Shown here piece by piece: positions 24,258 through 33,234 of a DNA stretch of 37,754 nt. Within the stretch, counting starts at the first letter, position 1, and each line of letters starts with the position of its first letter. The notes beneath the pieces were generated by a model. That model searched no databases and was not told the origin of the DNA. It worked only from the letters and a program-made list of their open reading frames with translations. The DNA comes from Clostridiales bacterium UBA4698. Lineage in GTDB: Bacteria > Bacillota > Clostridia > TANB77 > UBA1234. The position numbers were made by a program, and so were the translations under genes. The stretch covers positions 1 through 37,754 of the forward strand of contig DHKI01000034.1 in assembly GCA_002404755.1 (NCBI GenBank), written 5' to 3'.

Positions 24258-25037
24258 TTATAATGTTATCATATCATCAACTTCATCTCTTTTTGCAACA
24301 GAAAGCGAAAAAGGAAGATTGCAGGAAGAAGTTTGTAATTCATTTAATGTAGTTTGGTATGCAAGTTCGGGGAAGTTATTTTCCTTGCTAAGATGTCCTA
24401 AAATAATATTGCTAACACCATTTTCATATAGTTCTTTTACGGCCTTTCCAGTCATTTCGTTTGAAAGATGACCAACATCACTTTGAATTCTCTTTTTAAG
24501 CATATAAGGATAAGGTCCGCAAAGCAAAGTGTCTCTGTCATAGTTAGACTCAATAAGAAGTATATCGCTTGCATACATTTTTTTAATTAACTCTTCATCA
24601 AGATGACCAATGTCGGTAGCAATAGTAATTTTTTTAGTTCCATTAAATAAACTAAAACCACAAGGGTCAGCAGCATCGTGAGGTATTGAAAAAGCTAAAA
24701 CCTTAATATCCCCAATCATAAAATCTTCTTCTGGGACAAAAAATCTTTTTAGATCATCAGCAACTTTTAAATTCTGCATAGCCTCCCAAGTTTTTTTAGT
24801 CGCGTAAATAGGAACTCCAAATTTTTTAGAAATCACTTCAATCCCTTTTATATGATCTGAATGTTCATGAGATATAAGAATTCCATCTATTGAATTTAAT
24901 GAACTTCCTAACTCGTCTAATGCTTTAAATATCTTTTGACATGAGACACCAGCATCTACTAATAACCTTGTAGAAGAAGACTCAATGTAAGTTGAATTTC
25001 CGCTACTTCCACTATATAAATTACAAAATTTAATCAT
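24258..25037 (-). CDS. MBL-fold hydrolase of the YycJ/WalJ family
   Basis: A 259-aa metallo-beta-lactamase-fold protein. Motifs: YSGSSGNSTYIE at the start, SHEHSDHIKG (the H-x-H-x-D-H metal site, about 56-65), FSIPHDAADPCGF, ATDIGHL, IESNYDRD and ILGHLSKENN. This matches YycJ/WalJ, a predicted exonuclease or metal-dependent hydrolase linked to cell-wall and chromosome control in Firmicutes. Next to rlmH as in many Firmicutes. Start ATG 25037 after AAGGAGATA; a terminator lies directly upstream of that ribosome site. Confidence 0.92.
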   Translation of the reverse strand: MIKFCNLYSGSSGNSTYIESSSTRLLVDAGVSCQKIFKALDELGSSLNSIDGILISHEHSDHIKGIEVISKKFGVPIYATKKTWEAMQNLKVADDLKRFFVPEEDFMIGDIKVLAFSIPHDAADPCGFSLFNGTKKITIATDIGHLDEELIKKMYASDILLIESNYDRDTLLCGPYPYMLKKRIQSDVGHLSNEMTGKAVKELYENGVSNIILGHLSKENNFPELAYQTTLNELQTSSCNLPFSLSVAKRDEVDDMITL

Positions 25038-25049
25038 ATGTATCTCCTT

Positions 25050-25096
25050 AAAAAAGGTTATTTAAAAGGCTAATGAACCAACCTCATAAATAACCT
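25050..25096 (-). terminator. Terminator/attenuator between murA and yycJ
   Basis: Minus-strand stem AGGTTATTTA/TAAATAACCT (25087-25096 and 25055-25064), 10 perfect pairs, then T6. The yycJ ribosome site AAGGAG begins immediately after the T-run. Confidence 0.8.
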
Positions 25097-25118
25097 GAAA
25101 ATGCAAAATTATTTAAAC

Positions 25119-26384
25119 CTATTCATGAATTCTCGTTATATCAGCACCTAAAGACTTGAATTTTTCTTCAATATTTTCATAGCCTCTATCAACATATTCA
25201 ATACCAGAAACTTCAGTAGTACCAGTAGCTGCAATGCCTGCTATAATAAGTGCTGCACCAGCCCTTAAATCGCATGCAGAAACAGGACACCCAACTAATT
25301 TTTCAACGCCTTCAAAAACAGCAGTTTTGCCATTAACAGTTATCTTTGCACCAAGCTTATTTAACTCTTCAGTATATTGAAATCTAGATTCCCAAATACC
25401 TTCGTGAATGTAGCTTGTACCTTCTGCAAGAGAAAGTAAAACACCAGCTTGTGGTTGCATATCTGTTGGAAAACCTGGGTAAGGCATAGTCTTAATTGAT
25501 GTTTTAGTAGGTCTTTTTATATAATGAACTCTTATTTCGTCACCGTCATCGTTTTCTTCGACACCGATACCGATTTCTATAAGCTTTGCAGAAATAGAAT
25601 CAAGGTGCTTAGTGATACAGTTTGTAATAGTAACATCACCTTTTGAAGCTGCTGCAGCCATCATAAATGTTCCGGCTTCGATTTGATCAGGAACTATAGA
25701 ATAAGAAGTTCCACCTTTTAATTCTGAAACACCAGTAATTTTTATAACATCTGTACCAGCTCCACGAATATTTGCACCCATAGTATTTAAAAAGTTAGCA
25801 ACATCAACAACGTGAGGCTCTTTCGCAGCATTTTCAATTACGGTAGTGCCTTCAACTAGAACTGCTGCAAGCATTGCATTTATTGTAGCACCAACACTTA
25901 CTATATCAAAATAAATTTCATTACCTTTCAATTCATCAGCAACAACATGGATATTAACACCTTCGCAATCAACCTTTGCACCTAAAAGTTCAAAAGCTTT
26001 AATATGTTGATCGATTGGCCTAGCACCAATATTGCAACCGCCAGAAGAACCAACATCACATTTTTTAAATCTGCTAAGAAGAGAGCCGATAAAATAATAA
26101 GAAGCTCTACATTTCTTTGTCATATCATAAGGAATATCAGTCTTATTGATATTCGAACAATCAATCTCAATTTCATTTTTAGAGATACGGTCAATTTTTG
26201 CTCCAATACTTTCTAATATTTCCAAACATAAATTTACGTCACTTATATTTGGTAGATTGTCTATTTTGCACTTGCCATTTATCAAAATAGCGGCCGGCAA
26301 AATAGCAACAGCAGCGTTCTTAGCACCATTTATTGATATTGTTCCATGAAGCGGTGTACCGCCTTTAATTAGTAATTTATCCAT
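25119..26384 (-). CDS. murA: UDP-N-acetylglucosamine 1-carboxyvinyltransferase
   Basis: A 421-aa enzyme of the first committed peptidoglycan step, adding enolpyruvate from PEP to UDP-GlcNAc. Conserved NGAKNA with Lys22-Asn23 at the N-terminus; the catalytic loop GSSGGCNIGARPID has the PEP-binding, fosfomycin-target Cys at residue 117. GFPTDMQPQ and DLRAGAALIIAGIAA near the C-terminus are typical. Length is standard. Whether it is the MurA1 or MurA2 type cannot be told here. It is the first gene of the minus-strand murA-yycJ-rlmH group. Confidence 0.96.
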   Translation of the reverse strand: MDKLLIKGGTPLHGTISINGAKNAAVAILPAAILINGKCKIDNLPNISDVNLCLEILESIGAKIDRISKNEIEIDCSNINKTDIPYDMTKKCRASYYFIGSLLSRFKKCDVGSSGGCNIGARPIDQHIKAFELLGAKVDCEGVNIHVVADELKGNEIYFDIVSVGATINAMLAAVLVEGTTVIENAAKEPHVVDVANFLNTMGANIRGAGTDVIKITGVSELKGGTSYSIVPDQIEAGTFMMAAAASKGDVTITNCITKHLDSISAKLIEIGIGVEENDDGDEIRVHYIKRPTKTSIKTMPYPGFPTDMQPQAGVLLSLAEGTSYIHEGIWESRFQYTEELNKLGAKITVNGKTAVFEGVEKLVGCPVSACDLRAGAALIIAGIAATGTTEVSGIEYVDRGYENIEEKFKSLGADITRIHE

Positions 26385-26606
26385 ATATAAACCTCGTTTC
26401 TAAAAATATATTAAAACCAAGTACTTTACTTTAAAAATCGTAAATTAAATAATCGTATAAAGTCAATAAAAGGGAGACAATATAACTTAAAATATATACT
26501 CCCGTAAAAACTATATCATATATGGAGAGATAAGACAAGAATTCATTTGCAAAAAATATGGCATAGCATCGAGCAAAATCTTTTTAAAATGACATATTTA
26601 TGCCAA

Positions 26607-26771
26607 TTATTTGCATAGAAAATTAAAAAATTTAAATTCAATCCTCTTATCATTAATCATAATCGAATAAGAATCCTTAGAAGAAGAATGATTGTAAGCA
26701 GTATATGAGCTACTTGGAAACATTAAACACCACCAAAATAATATAACAATAAACAAAAATATTTTTTTCAT
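26607..26771 (-). CDS. Candidate small exported peptide, 54 aa
   Basis: A short frame with ATG at 26771 preceded by AAAGGA at workable spacing. The N-terminus MKKIFLFIVILFWWCLMF is a compact signal-like hydrophobic segment, followed by a Ser/Tyr-rich region (PSSSYTAYNHSSS) and a charged tail. No family recognised. The flanking 220 bp toward murA (26385-26606) hold no frame or structure I can defend. It could be a real small secreted protein or a chance frame. Confidence 0.4.
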   Translation of the reverse strand: MKKIFLFIVILFWWCLMFPSSSYTAYNHSSSKDSYSIMINDKRIEFKFFNFLCK

Positions 26772-26857
26772 ATTACTAAATCCTTTCGAAACTTCTTAAT
26801 GTTAAAAGTATGATTAACAAATAGAAAAAATATATACCAAAATATGGCAAAAATAAA

Positions 26858-26886
26858 TTGACACAATTGGCAATATATGGTAATAT
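26858..26886 (+). promoter_or_regulatory. Promoter of the 168-aa hypothetical gene
   Basis: TTGACA (26858-26863), 17 bp, TAATAT (26881-26886). Only about 32 nt before the start codon. Confidence 0.8.
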
Positions 26887-26917
26887 GATTTCAGACAAAA
26901 ATAAAGGAGGAAGAATA

Positions 26918-27424
26918 ATGCAAAAAATGATTAAAGCTTGTAATTTTTATGTAAGTGAATGGCATTTGTTTGCAGCATTATTACCGTATATAAGAGAAGA
27001 ATTAAAATGTAGGAATAAAATAATGGTAATATCGCAAGATAAACTTGAAAAAGGGATGAAACAGTTAGTGAAAAAATTAAATATTCGCTTTGAAAATGAG
27101 AAAGGCCTAGATGATATAAAATGGCTTAGTGATGAATTTGTTTTGGAAATGTCGGAAGAGACAAATCCGGTAACAATAGTCGTTCAGGGCACTCTTGAAT
27201 TTGTAAAAGAAATAAATCAATATATAGAAGATAAAATAGCACCACTGTATGATGACTTAAAAATAATAAATTGTTATGAAGTGTATAACACAAATACAAT
27301 GCTTTATAACATTTTAGATGAACATGACTATGTATTTAACACAGCAGGTTTTAATGATAAGACAGATATTTTTCCAGGATACATAGACAAAAAGAAAGCT
27401 TTGAAAGAAGCGATAAAACAATAA
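26918..27424 (+). CDS. Hypothetical protein, 168 aa
   Basis: ATG at 26918 follows a perfect AAAGGAGG (26903-26910) and a consensus-like promoter, so it is expressed well. Cytosolic, no membrane segment. An alpha/beta pattern is visible (NKIMVISQDKLEKGMKQL, PVTIVVQGTLEFVKEIN, LKIINCYEVYN); two Cys are in the N-terminal third. I do not recognise the family. It stands alone between the murA group and a convergent hypothetical operon. Confidence 0.8.
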   Translation: MQKMIKACNFYVSEWHLFAALLPYIREELKCRNKIMVISQDKLEKGMKQLVKKLNIRFENEKGLDDIKWLSDEFVLEMSEETNPVTIVVQGTLEFVKEINQYIEDKIAPLYDDLKIINCYEVYNTNTMLYNILDEHDYVFNTAGFNDKTDIFPGYIDKKKALKEAIKQ

Positions 27425-27450
27425 TAAAGCCAATCGATATTAATCTAAAT

Positions 27451-27509
27451 GAAGACATGGCTTACGCAAGAAAAACTAGAAATAAAGCAATATATGTAGT
27501 CATGTCTTC
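27451..27509. repeat. 9-bp inverted repeat with long loop
   Basis: GAAGACATG (27451-27459) and CATGTCTTC (27501-27509), loop 41 nt, between two convergent genes. No T-tract follows closely on either strand, so a terminator role is uncertain. Confidence 0.4.
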
Positions 27510-27577
27510 AACCCCCTCTTTATATAAAAATAGGGCAATAGTTAATATTAAAATATTATCAAAATCAGCCGGAAGGT

Positions 27578-27991
27578 TCATTTTAAGTCGCCTCCCGGCT
27601 TATTCATTTCAGAAATAACAGAAGACATTTTTAAAAATTTAATGTATTGATCAACTTTTTCCTTTTTTGAATCTCTAAGAAAAGGTTTTAAAGAATAAAG
27701 CAAATCAGCACTTGGATTGTTATTACTTGAATTCATAGCCTTCATAATCTTAGCGATTTTCATCATCGTTTCCATATCGGGCATCCCGCCGTCGTTACTA
27801 CTAAAAGAACCACTTGGAGTAGAAATGGTATTTCCTGAATATGTAGAAGAATTATCACAAGAGTTTTGAGTAGAATTGCTACTGCCACAATTAGAGCCAT
27901 TGTTTGATAGATTTTTCATAAGCTCACTTCCGTTAATTCCTTTAGAATTTAACATCTCAAAAAGAGCAGATAAATCTGGCATATCACTCAT
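27578..27991 (-). CDS. Conserved clostridial hypothetical protein with Asn/Ser-rich linker
   Basis: A 137-aa protein. N-terminal SDMPDLSALFEMLNSKGING and C-terminal LLYSLKPFLRDSKKEKVDQYIKFLKM, seen as LKPFLRDSKKEKVDQYI, flank a low-complexity Asn/Ser/Gly linker (about 30-70). I have seen the C-terminal pattern in hypothetical proteins of Clostridia, with no known function. ATG 27991 after AGGGGGG. It is the second gene of a two-gene operon with the 54-aa protein upstream. Confidence 0.75.
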   Translation of the reverse strand: MSDMPDLSALFEMLNSKGINGSELMKNLSNNGSNCGSSNSTQNSCDNSSTYSGNTISTPSGSFSSNDGGMPDMETMMKIAKIMKAMNSSNNNPSADLLYSLKPFLRDSKKEKVDQYIKFLKMSSVISEMNKPGGDLK

Positions 27992-28016
27992 GAACAATCC
28001 CCCCTAAAGATAAAAC

Positions 28017-28181
28017 TTAGTTATTTTGCCTTCTTTTTTCCATATTGATAAATTCCACAAGTTTAGAAAAATCATCTTCGCTAAGCATAAGTTTTGCCTT
28101 TTCTAAACTCTTCGCAAGCTCATCATCATTCATTTTGCTAAGACTGTTTGAAAATAATTTATAAAGCATTTCATTATTCAT
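28017..28181 (-). CDS. Small conserved-looking helical protein, 54 aa
   Basis: ATG at 28181 after a strong AGGAGGTG site. The sequence is helical and charged (NNEMLYKLFSNSLSKMNDDE, then AKSLEKAKLMLSEDDFSKL) with no signal peptide. It ends 26 bp before the next gene on the same strand. The good ribosome site and operon position support it as real. It may interact with its partner, which also has helical ends; function unknown. Confidence 0.65.
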   Translation of the reverse strand: MNNEMLYKLFSNSLSKMNDDELAKSLEKAKLMLSEDDFSKLVEFINMEKRRQNN

Positions 28182-28279
28182 AAAGAACACCTCCTAACAA
28201 ACTATATGCAAAGCATACGATATAATATGCTAGAAAATAAAAAATGTGTGTAGAGAAGACTTGTACACATGAAAATAGC

Positions 28280-28308
28280 TAGACTTTTAGCTAAAAAGAT
28301 GATAAAAT
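28280..28308 (+). promoter_or_regulatory. Possible promoter of acpS
   Basis: TAGACT (28280-28285), 17 bp, TAAAAT (28303-28308). The -35 box is weak; 31 bp before the start. Confidence 0.45.
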
Positions 28309-28339
28309 GTAAACTTGAAAAACATGAGAGGAGGTAAAT

Positions 28340-28726
28340 ATGGCTGTTTTTTGTGGAAACGATATAATAAAAATATCAAGAGTAAAAGATACAATAGAAA
28401 AATTGGGTGAGACATTCACTAAAAGAGTGTATACAGAGCAAGAAATTAACTACTGTGAGTCGCGTCGAATGTGCAAATATCAAAGTTATGCAGCAAGATT
28501 TGCTGCTAAAGAAGCTGTGTACAAAGCCATATCTCCGGAAACATCAGAGGATATAACATGGCAAGACATAGAAATTAAAAGAATGGAAAATGGAAAACCA
28601 ATAATAAAGTTAAATGGAAAAATAAAAGATTGTGCAAACAAAATAGGCATATCAGATGAAAAAATAGATGTAAGTCTATCACATGATGATGATTATGCAA
28701 TTGCAACAGTCGTAATTGAAAAATAA
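28340..28726 (+). CDS. acpS: Holo-[acyl-carrier-protein] synthase
   Basis: A 128-aa phosphopantetheinyl transferase that loads the CoA-derived arm onto ACP for fatty-acid synthesis. Motifs: GNDIIKISRV (metal-binding Asp; the family more often has G-I-D), RFAAKEAVYKAI with the catalytic Glu-Lys, and DVSLSHDDDYAIATV at the end. Ribosome site GAGAGGAGG. It carries CGT and CGA arginine codons side by side (SRRM) but no CGG. Confidence 0.95.
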   Translation: MAVFCGNDIIKISRVKDTIEKLGETFTKRVYTEQEINYCESRRMCKYQSYAARFAAKEAVYKAISPETSEDITWQDIEIKRMENGKPIIKLNGKIKDCANKIGISDEKIDVSLSHDDDYAIATVVIEK

Positions 28727-28832
28727 AAATGGTAGTGTAAATTTGTTTATAAAAAACGAAATGCACTGCACCAAAAGATAGCTTAAATATGCTATAAAAA
28801 TGAATATAACTAAAAAGAAAGAAGGAATATAA

Positions 28833-30836
28833 ATGAAAATTTTAATAGGAGGAGCATGGCCGTACGCAAACTATAAATTGCACTTAGGTCATATAGCTGG
28901 ACTAGTTGGTGGAGATGTATTAGCAAGGTATCATAGGGCAAAAGGCGATGATGTAATATATGTTTCAGGTTCAGATTGTCATGGGACACCAATAATAGAG
29001 AGAGCTAAAAAAGAAGGAATAACACCAAAGGATGTATGTGAAAAATATCACGCAAACTTTGTAAAAGCATTTAATGGGTTAAACTTTTCTTACGATTTAT
29101 ATACATTAACAGACACACCATATCATCATGAAAAAGTAAAAGAAATAATCAGAAAAATATACGATAACGGTATGATATATGAAAAAATAGAGCCACAAGC
29201 ATATTGTGAAAAATGCGGAAAATTCATGGCAGATAGAGAACTTCAATTTGTATGCCCAGTATGCGGAAACTTGGCAAAAGGAGATTCATGTGACTGTGGA
29301 TATGTACCAACAGAAAAAGACTTACTAAATGCAACATGTAGAGAATGTGGTGAGAAAGTAGTACAAAGAGACAACAAGAATTTATACATAGCACTTTCAA
29401 AAATGCAACCAGAAATTGAAGAATACGTAAAAGAAAACAAAGACAAATGGAGATTAAATGCACAAAACGAAACTTTAAAATATCTAAAAGAAGGTCTTAG
29501 AGATAGGGCAATTACAAGAGATTTGACATGGGGAATCGATGTGCCAGTTGATGGCTATGAAAACAAAAAATTATACGTATGGATAGATGCTGTACTTGGA
29601 TATGTAACAGCTTGCATGAAAATATGTGAAGAGAGAGGCTTAAACTGGGAAGATTACTGGAAAAAAGGCGATAAGATATACATGGTGCATGGAAAAGATA
29701 ATATCGTATTCCATAGCATAATATTCCCAGGGTTACTACTTGCAATAAACGAAGGATACAAATTGCCAGATATAATGGTTTCATCAGAATACTTAAATTT
29801 CAACAACGAAAAAGCATCAAAGAGCAAAGGAAACGCAATATCAGCAGAAGAAGCCTTTGAAAAATACAATTCAGACACAATAAGATTCCACTTGATAAAC
29901 AATGGACCAGAAAGAAAAGATACAAACTTCAGCGTAATGGATTATGTAACAACGCATAATAACGAAATAACTAACAAATATGGAAACTTTGTTAATAGAA
30001 CATTAAAATTCAAAGGCATTTCTGAAATACCAGAAGGAAAAATGGATGAAGAAATGCAAAAACTTATAAACGATGCATATGTGGAAATAGGAGCAGCAAT
30101 TGAAAAGCTAGAATTCAAAGATGCAACAGAAAAAGCAATAAGACTAATAGAAGAAGCAAACAAGTATTATGATGAGAGAAAACCATGGATACAATTCAAA
30201 GAAGACATGAACGCATTCAATGATACAATTTATACATGTGCTAATCTAATAGCAAATATATCAAACATAATGGAACCATTTATGCCTGCATCATCAGAAA
30301 AAATAAGAAAGATATTAAACATAGAAAAGGCAACATGGAATAGCATAAAAGTAGAACCACACATAAAATTAGATGATGTAGAAATCTTATTTACAAAATT
30401 TGATGAAAAAGAAATTGCGAAAGAATTAGAGGCAGAAGCAAAAGAAAGAGCAAAGAAAGAAAAAGAACTAGCTAAAGAAGAAGAGAAAAAGAAAAAAGAA
30501 AATGAAAAGAAAGAAGAAATAACAATTGATTACTTAGACAAAATAAGTCTAAAGGTTGCAAAAATATTAGAGGCTGAGAAAGTTGAAGGATCAGAAAAAT
30601 TGTTAAAATTACAAGTTTCATTAGGAGACGAAAAGAGACAAGTAGTAGCAGGATTGCAAAAATACTATAAGCCAGAAGAGCTGATAGGCAAAAAAGTTGT
30701 AATGGTTGCAAACTTGAAAAAAGCAAAATTAAAAGGAATTGAATCAGAGGGAATGCTACTTGCAGCCGGAGATGGAGAAACAGTAAAAGTACTAATTGTA
30801 GATGACTTGGTAAAAGAAGGAGAAAATATACATTAA
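28833..30836 (+). CDS. metG: Methionyl-tRNA synthetase with C-terminal tRNA-binding domain
   Basis: A 667-aa class I synthetase. HIGH-type signature YANYKLHLGHIAG near residue 12-24, four CxxC-like knuckles (CEKCG, CPVCG, CDCG, CRECG) binding two zincs, KMSKS-type KASKSKGN, then the helical anticodon domain with the conserved Trp (RKPWIQF). A Lys/Glu-rich linker (about 530-560) joins a C-terminal OB-fold tRNA-binding domain (VAKILEAEKVEGSEKLLKLQV, seen as VEGSEKLLKL). The 28727-28832 leader shows no T-box features. Confidence 0.97.
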   Translation: MKILIGGAWPYANYKLHLGHIAGLVGGDVLARYHRAKGDDVIYVSGSDCHGTPIIERAKKEGITPKDVCEKYHANFVKAFNGLNFSYDLYTLTDTPYHHEKVKEIIRKIYDNGMIYEKIEPQAYCEKCGKFMADRELQFVCPVCGNLAKGDSCDCGYVPTEKDLLNATCRECGEKVVQRDNKNLYIALSKMQPEIEEYVKENKDKWRLNAQNETLKYLKEGLRDRAITRDLTWGIDVPVDGYENKKLYVWIDAVLGYVTACMKICEERGLNWEDYWKKGDKIYMVHGKDNIVFHSIIFPGLLLAINEGYKLPDIMVSSEYLNFNNEKASKSKGNAISAEEAFEKYNSDTIRFHLINNGPERKDTNFSVMDYVTTHNNEITNKYGNFVNRTLKFKGISEIPEGKMDEEMQKLINDAYVEIGAAIEKLEFKDATEKAIRLIEEANKYYDERKPWIQFKEDMNAFNDTIYTCANLIANISNIMEPFMPASSEKIRKILNIEKATWNSIKVEPHIKLDDVEILFTKFDEKEIAKELEAEAKERAKKEKELAKEEEKKKKENEKKEEITIDYLDKISLKVAKILEAEKVEGSEKLLKLQVSLGDEKRQVVAGLQKYYKPEELIGKKVVMVANLKKAKLKGIESEGMLLAAGDGETVKVLIVDDLVKEGENIH

Positions 30837-30907
30837 ACCACTTGATAAAACTGAATAAAAAGTGTAGACTATAGTCATAATATCTTTAGCAAGATAATCA
30901 CAATAAA

Positions 30908-30940
30908 ACCCCTACGAATATGCAGCTTCGTAGGGGTCTT
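30908..30940 (+). terminator. GC-rich hairpin after metG
   Basis: ACCCCTACGAA (30908-30918) with TTCGTAGGGGT (30927-30937), 11 perfect pairs; only a weak T-rich tail follows. Confidence 0.65.
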
Positions 30941-30995
30941 CACTATTTATGTGAGAACAGACTATTTTTAAAATATAGAAAAGGTAGGTATAAAA

Positions 30996-31757
30996 ATGAA
31001 TTTAATAGATGCACACGCACATTTAATGGATGAAAAGTTTGACGGAGAAGTAGAGAAAATTATAAATAATGCACAAGAGGCCGGTGTTACTAAAATTATA
31101 AACATAGGTTATAACAAAGAGACATCACAAAAAGCGATGGAGCTAGCAGAAAAATATGATTTTATTTATGCTACAATTGGACTTCATCCAGAAGAATTAG
31201 AAACAGAGCAAGACATAACTTTCATAAAAGAAATGTCAAAAAATAAAAAAGTTGTAGCAATAGGAGAAGTGGGCTTAGACTATCACTATGAAGGTTTTGA
31301 TAAAAATTTGCAAAAAGAGATTTTTGTAAATCAAATAAAACTTGCAAACGAATTAAAATTGCCAGTAGTAATACATTCTAGGGATGCAGACATGGACATG
31401 TTAGAAATATTAAAAAACAATAAAATAGAAAACGGATTTGTAATGCACTGTTTTTCATCAAGTGTTGAAGTATTAAAAGAGCTGCTAAAATTAGATGCAT
31501 ACATATCACTTGCAGGACCGGTAACATTTAAAAATGCACGCTCTTTGATAGATGTTGCAAAATTGATTCCAACAGAAAAAATAATGGTAGAGACAGATTG
31601 CCCATATATGGCACCAGAACCATTTAGAGGCAAGCGAAATGAGCCGGCATTAGTAGTAAATACGGCTAAAAAGATTTCAGAAATAAGAGAAATGAATTTT
31701 GAAGAGTTTGCTCAAATAACAGTTGAAAACACAAAAAGATTTTATAAAATTAAATAA
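30996..31757 (+). CDS. tatD: TatD-family metal-dependent deoxyribonuclease
   Basis: A 253-aa TIM-barrel hydrolase. Metal ligands: DAHAHLMD at the start, IGEVGLDYHYE near residue 90, VIHSRDA about 127, MHCFSSS about 150, and ETDCPYMAPEPFRGKRNEP (shown in part ETDCPYMAP) about 203. The metG-tatD order is common in Firmicutes. TatD proteins are 3'-5' exonucleases on DNA; the physiological role is still debated. Confidence 0.94.
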   Translation: MNLIDAHAHLMDEKFDGEVEKIINNAQEAGVTKIINIGYNKETSQKAMELAEKYDFIYATIGLHPEELETEQDITFIKEMSKNKKVVAIGEVGLDYHYEGFDKNLQKEIFVNQIKLANELKLPVVIHSRDADMDMLEILKNNKIENGFVMHCFSSSVEVLKELLKLDAYISLAGPVTFKNARSLIDVAKLIPTEKIMVETDCPYMAPEPFRGKRNEPALVVNTAKKISEIREMNFEEFAQITVENTKRFYKIK

Positions 31758-31760
31758 CGA

Positions 31761-31847
31761 AAATCACTTTCTTGAAATATGATTAATGGAATTTGAAAAG
31801 ATAAAACTTTTAGATTTAGTTAATTATTGCAAGAGAGTGATTTTTTA
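31761..31847 (+). terminator. Terminator of tatD with long enclosed loop
   Basis: AAATCACTTTCTTG (31761-31774) pairs with CAAGAGAGTGATTT (31830-31843) over 14 bp with one G-U, followed by T6. A second AT-rich hairpin sits inside the loop. Confidence 0.75.
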
Positions 31848-31919
31848 TATTTAGAAAAAGCAATGCTATAAAACAGCAAAAAACAATAATTGAATTTTCT
31901 GTGACATATTCCCTTTTTC

Positions 31920-31948
31920 TTGCTTTTAAAAATTACACGTAGTAAAAT
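31920..31948 (+). promoter_or_regulatory. Promoter of the yibE/F-ctpA unit
   Basis: TTGCTT (31920-31925), 17 bp, TAAAAT (31943-31948). Confidence 0.55.
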
Positions 31949-32022
31949 AAAAAAGAGTTAAACTATATAAAAATCAAATAGAAAGGAGAAATAATTTGGC
32001 AGAATAAACTGCTAGATTATGC

Positions 32023-33222
32023 GTGAAAAAATTGAAGAAAGTTATCGTATGCATGTGTATGTTTTTATGCATGTTTAGTTTTACATATGCAGTAGAAAAT
32101 ACGGAAAATATAGAAGCAAGACCAGTGGAAATACTAGATAGTTCAGGTGAAAGTATAGAGAATGTAGATAAAATAACAGCAGACACATTTGTGTTTAAAA
32201 CACTAAAAGGAGAAATAATAGAAGCAGGTGAACCGTACGATACGGATGATGGAATGCAAGAAAGATGCCAAGATGTAAAAGTATATATAAATGATAAAGG
32301 ACATAGGGCCACATCATTAATCACATATAAAATGACATTTTATGCAGACACAATAAATTATGCAAAACCGTTTAAAGTTGGTGACAAGGTGTACATCTAC
32401 ACAACTTTCCGAGATGACAAAATAATTGCAACAGAAATAGCATACAGAGATAACAGCGGTTATATAATAGCAATAGTTGTTACATTTGTTTTAGCTGTTG
32501 TGTTAATAGGTGGAACTAAAGGAATAAAATCATTAATAAGTTTAATTGTTACGATAATCGGAATATTTTATATCTTAGTTCCGGGCATAATGAATGGTAA
32601 GAGCCCGCTGATGATAACAGTGCTTATATCGATGGCATCAATAATAGTGACATTCTTGATAATAGCAGGATTCAATAGAAAATCGTATGCAGCTATGCTT
32701 GGAACAATAGGTGGAGTAGTTGTATCAGGAGTATTTGCATTAATATTTGGAAACCTAATGAATATGACTGGAATGTGTGAAGAAACAGGACTTCTTGCAG
32801 GTTTATCGGATGTTGCAAAAACATTTGATTTTAGAGGAATATTATTTTCGGGAATAATAATAGGTGCATTAGGAGCATGTATGGATGTTGGAATGTCAAT
32901 AGCATCAGCACTTCAAGAATTAAAAACTGAAAAGCCAGAAATAACAATAAAAGGTCTTATAAAATCGGGAATGAACATAGGAAAAGACATGATAGGAACG
33001 ATGACAAATACGTTAATCCTCGCATACACAGGTGGTGCGTTGGTAACAATTCTAATATTTGCAGTTGGAAATTTAGATATATACGAAGTCCTAAATAAGG
33101 AAATAATAACAGAAGAAATTCTAAGAGCAATAGCAGGAAGTATTGGATTGATATGCACAATTCCACTTACAACACTAGCGAGTGGAGTGCTTATAGGTAA
33201 TGAAAGAAAAAAATCAAAATAA
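32023..33222 (+). CDS. YibE/F-family membrane protein
   Basis: A polytopic membrane protein of up to 399 aa: signal-like N-terminus (ends FSFTYA), an extracytoplasmic region (about 25-140), then about seven transmembrane helices with GTKGIKSLISL, GGVVVSGVFALIFG and GACMDVGMSIASALQEL, typical of YibE/F. Function unknown; transport is often suggested. The start is odd: the strong site GGAG (31985-31988) correctly positions a TTG at 31996, but that frame meets TAA after three codons; the next start in the same frame, GTG 32023, has no ribosome site. Reinitiation or a weak start is implied. ctpA follows after 12 bp. Confidence 0.8.
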   Translation: MKKLKKVIVCMCMFLCMFSFTYAVENTENIEARPVEILDSSGESIENVDKITADTFVFKTLKGEIIEAGEPYDTDDGMQERCQDVKVYINDKGHRATSLITYKMTFYADTINYAKPFKVGDKVYIYTTFRDDKIIATEIAYRDNSGYIIAIVVTFVLAVVLIGGTKGIKSLISLIVTIIGIFYILVPGIMNGKSPLMITVLISMASIIVTFLIIAGFNRKSYAAMLGTIGGVVVSGVFALIFGNLMNMTGMCEETGLLAGLSDVAKTFDFRGILFSGIIIGALGACMDVGMSIASALQELKTEKPEITIKGLIKSGMNIGKDMIGTMTNTLILAYTGGALVTILIFAVGNLDIYEVLNKEIITEEILRAIAGSIGLICTIPLTTLASGVLIGNERKKSK

Positions 33223-33234
33223 AGGAGAATATGT

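Noticed and set aside
28727..28832. T-box leader before metG
   Set aside because: The leader is only about 100 nt and lacks the T-box sequence and an antiterminator/terminator pair.
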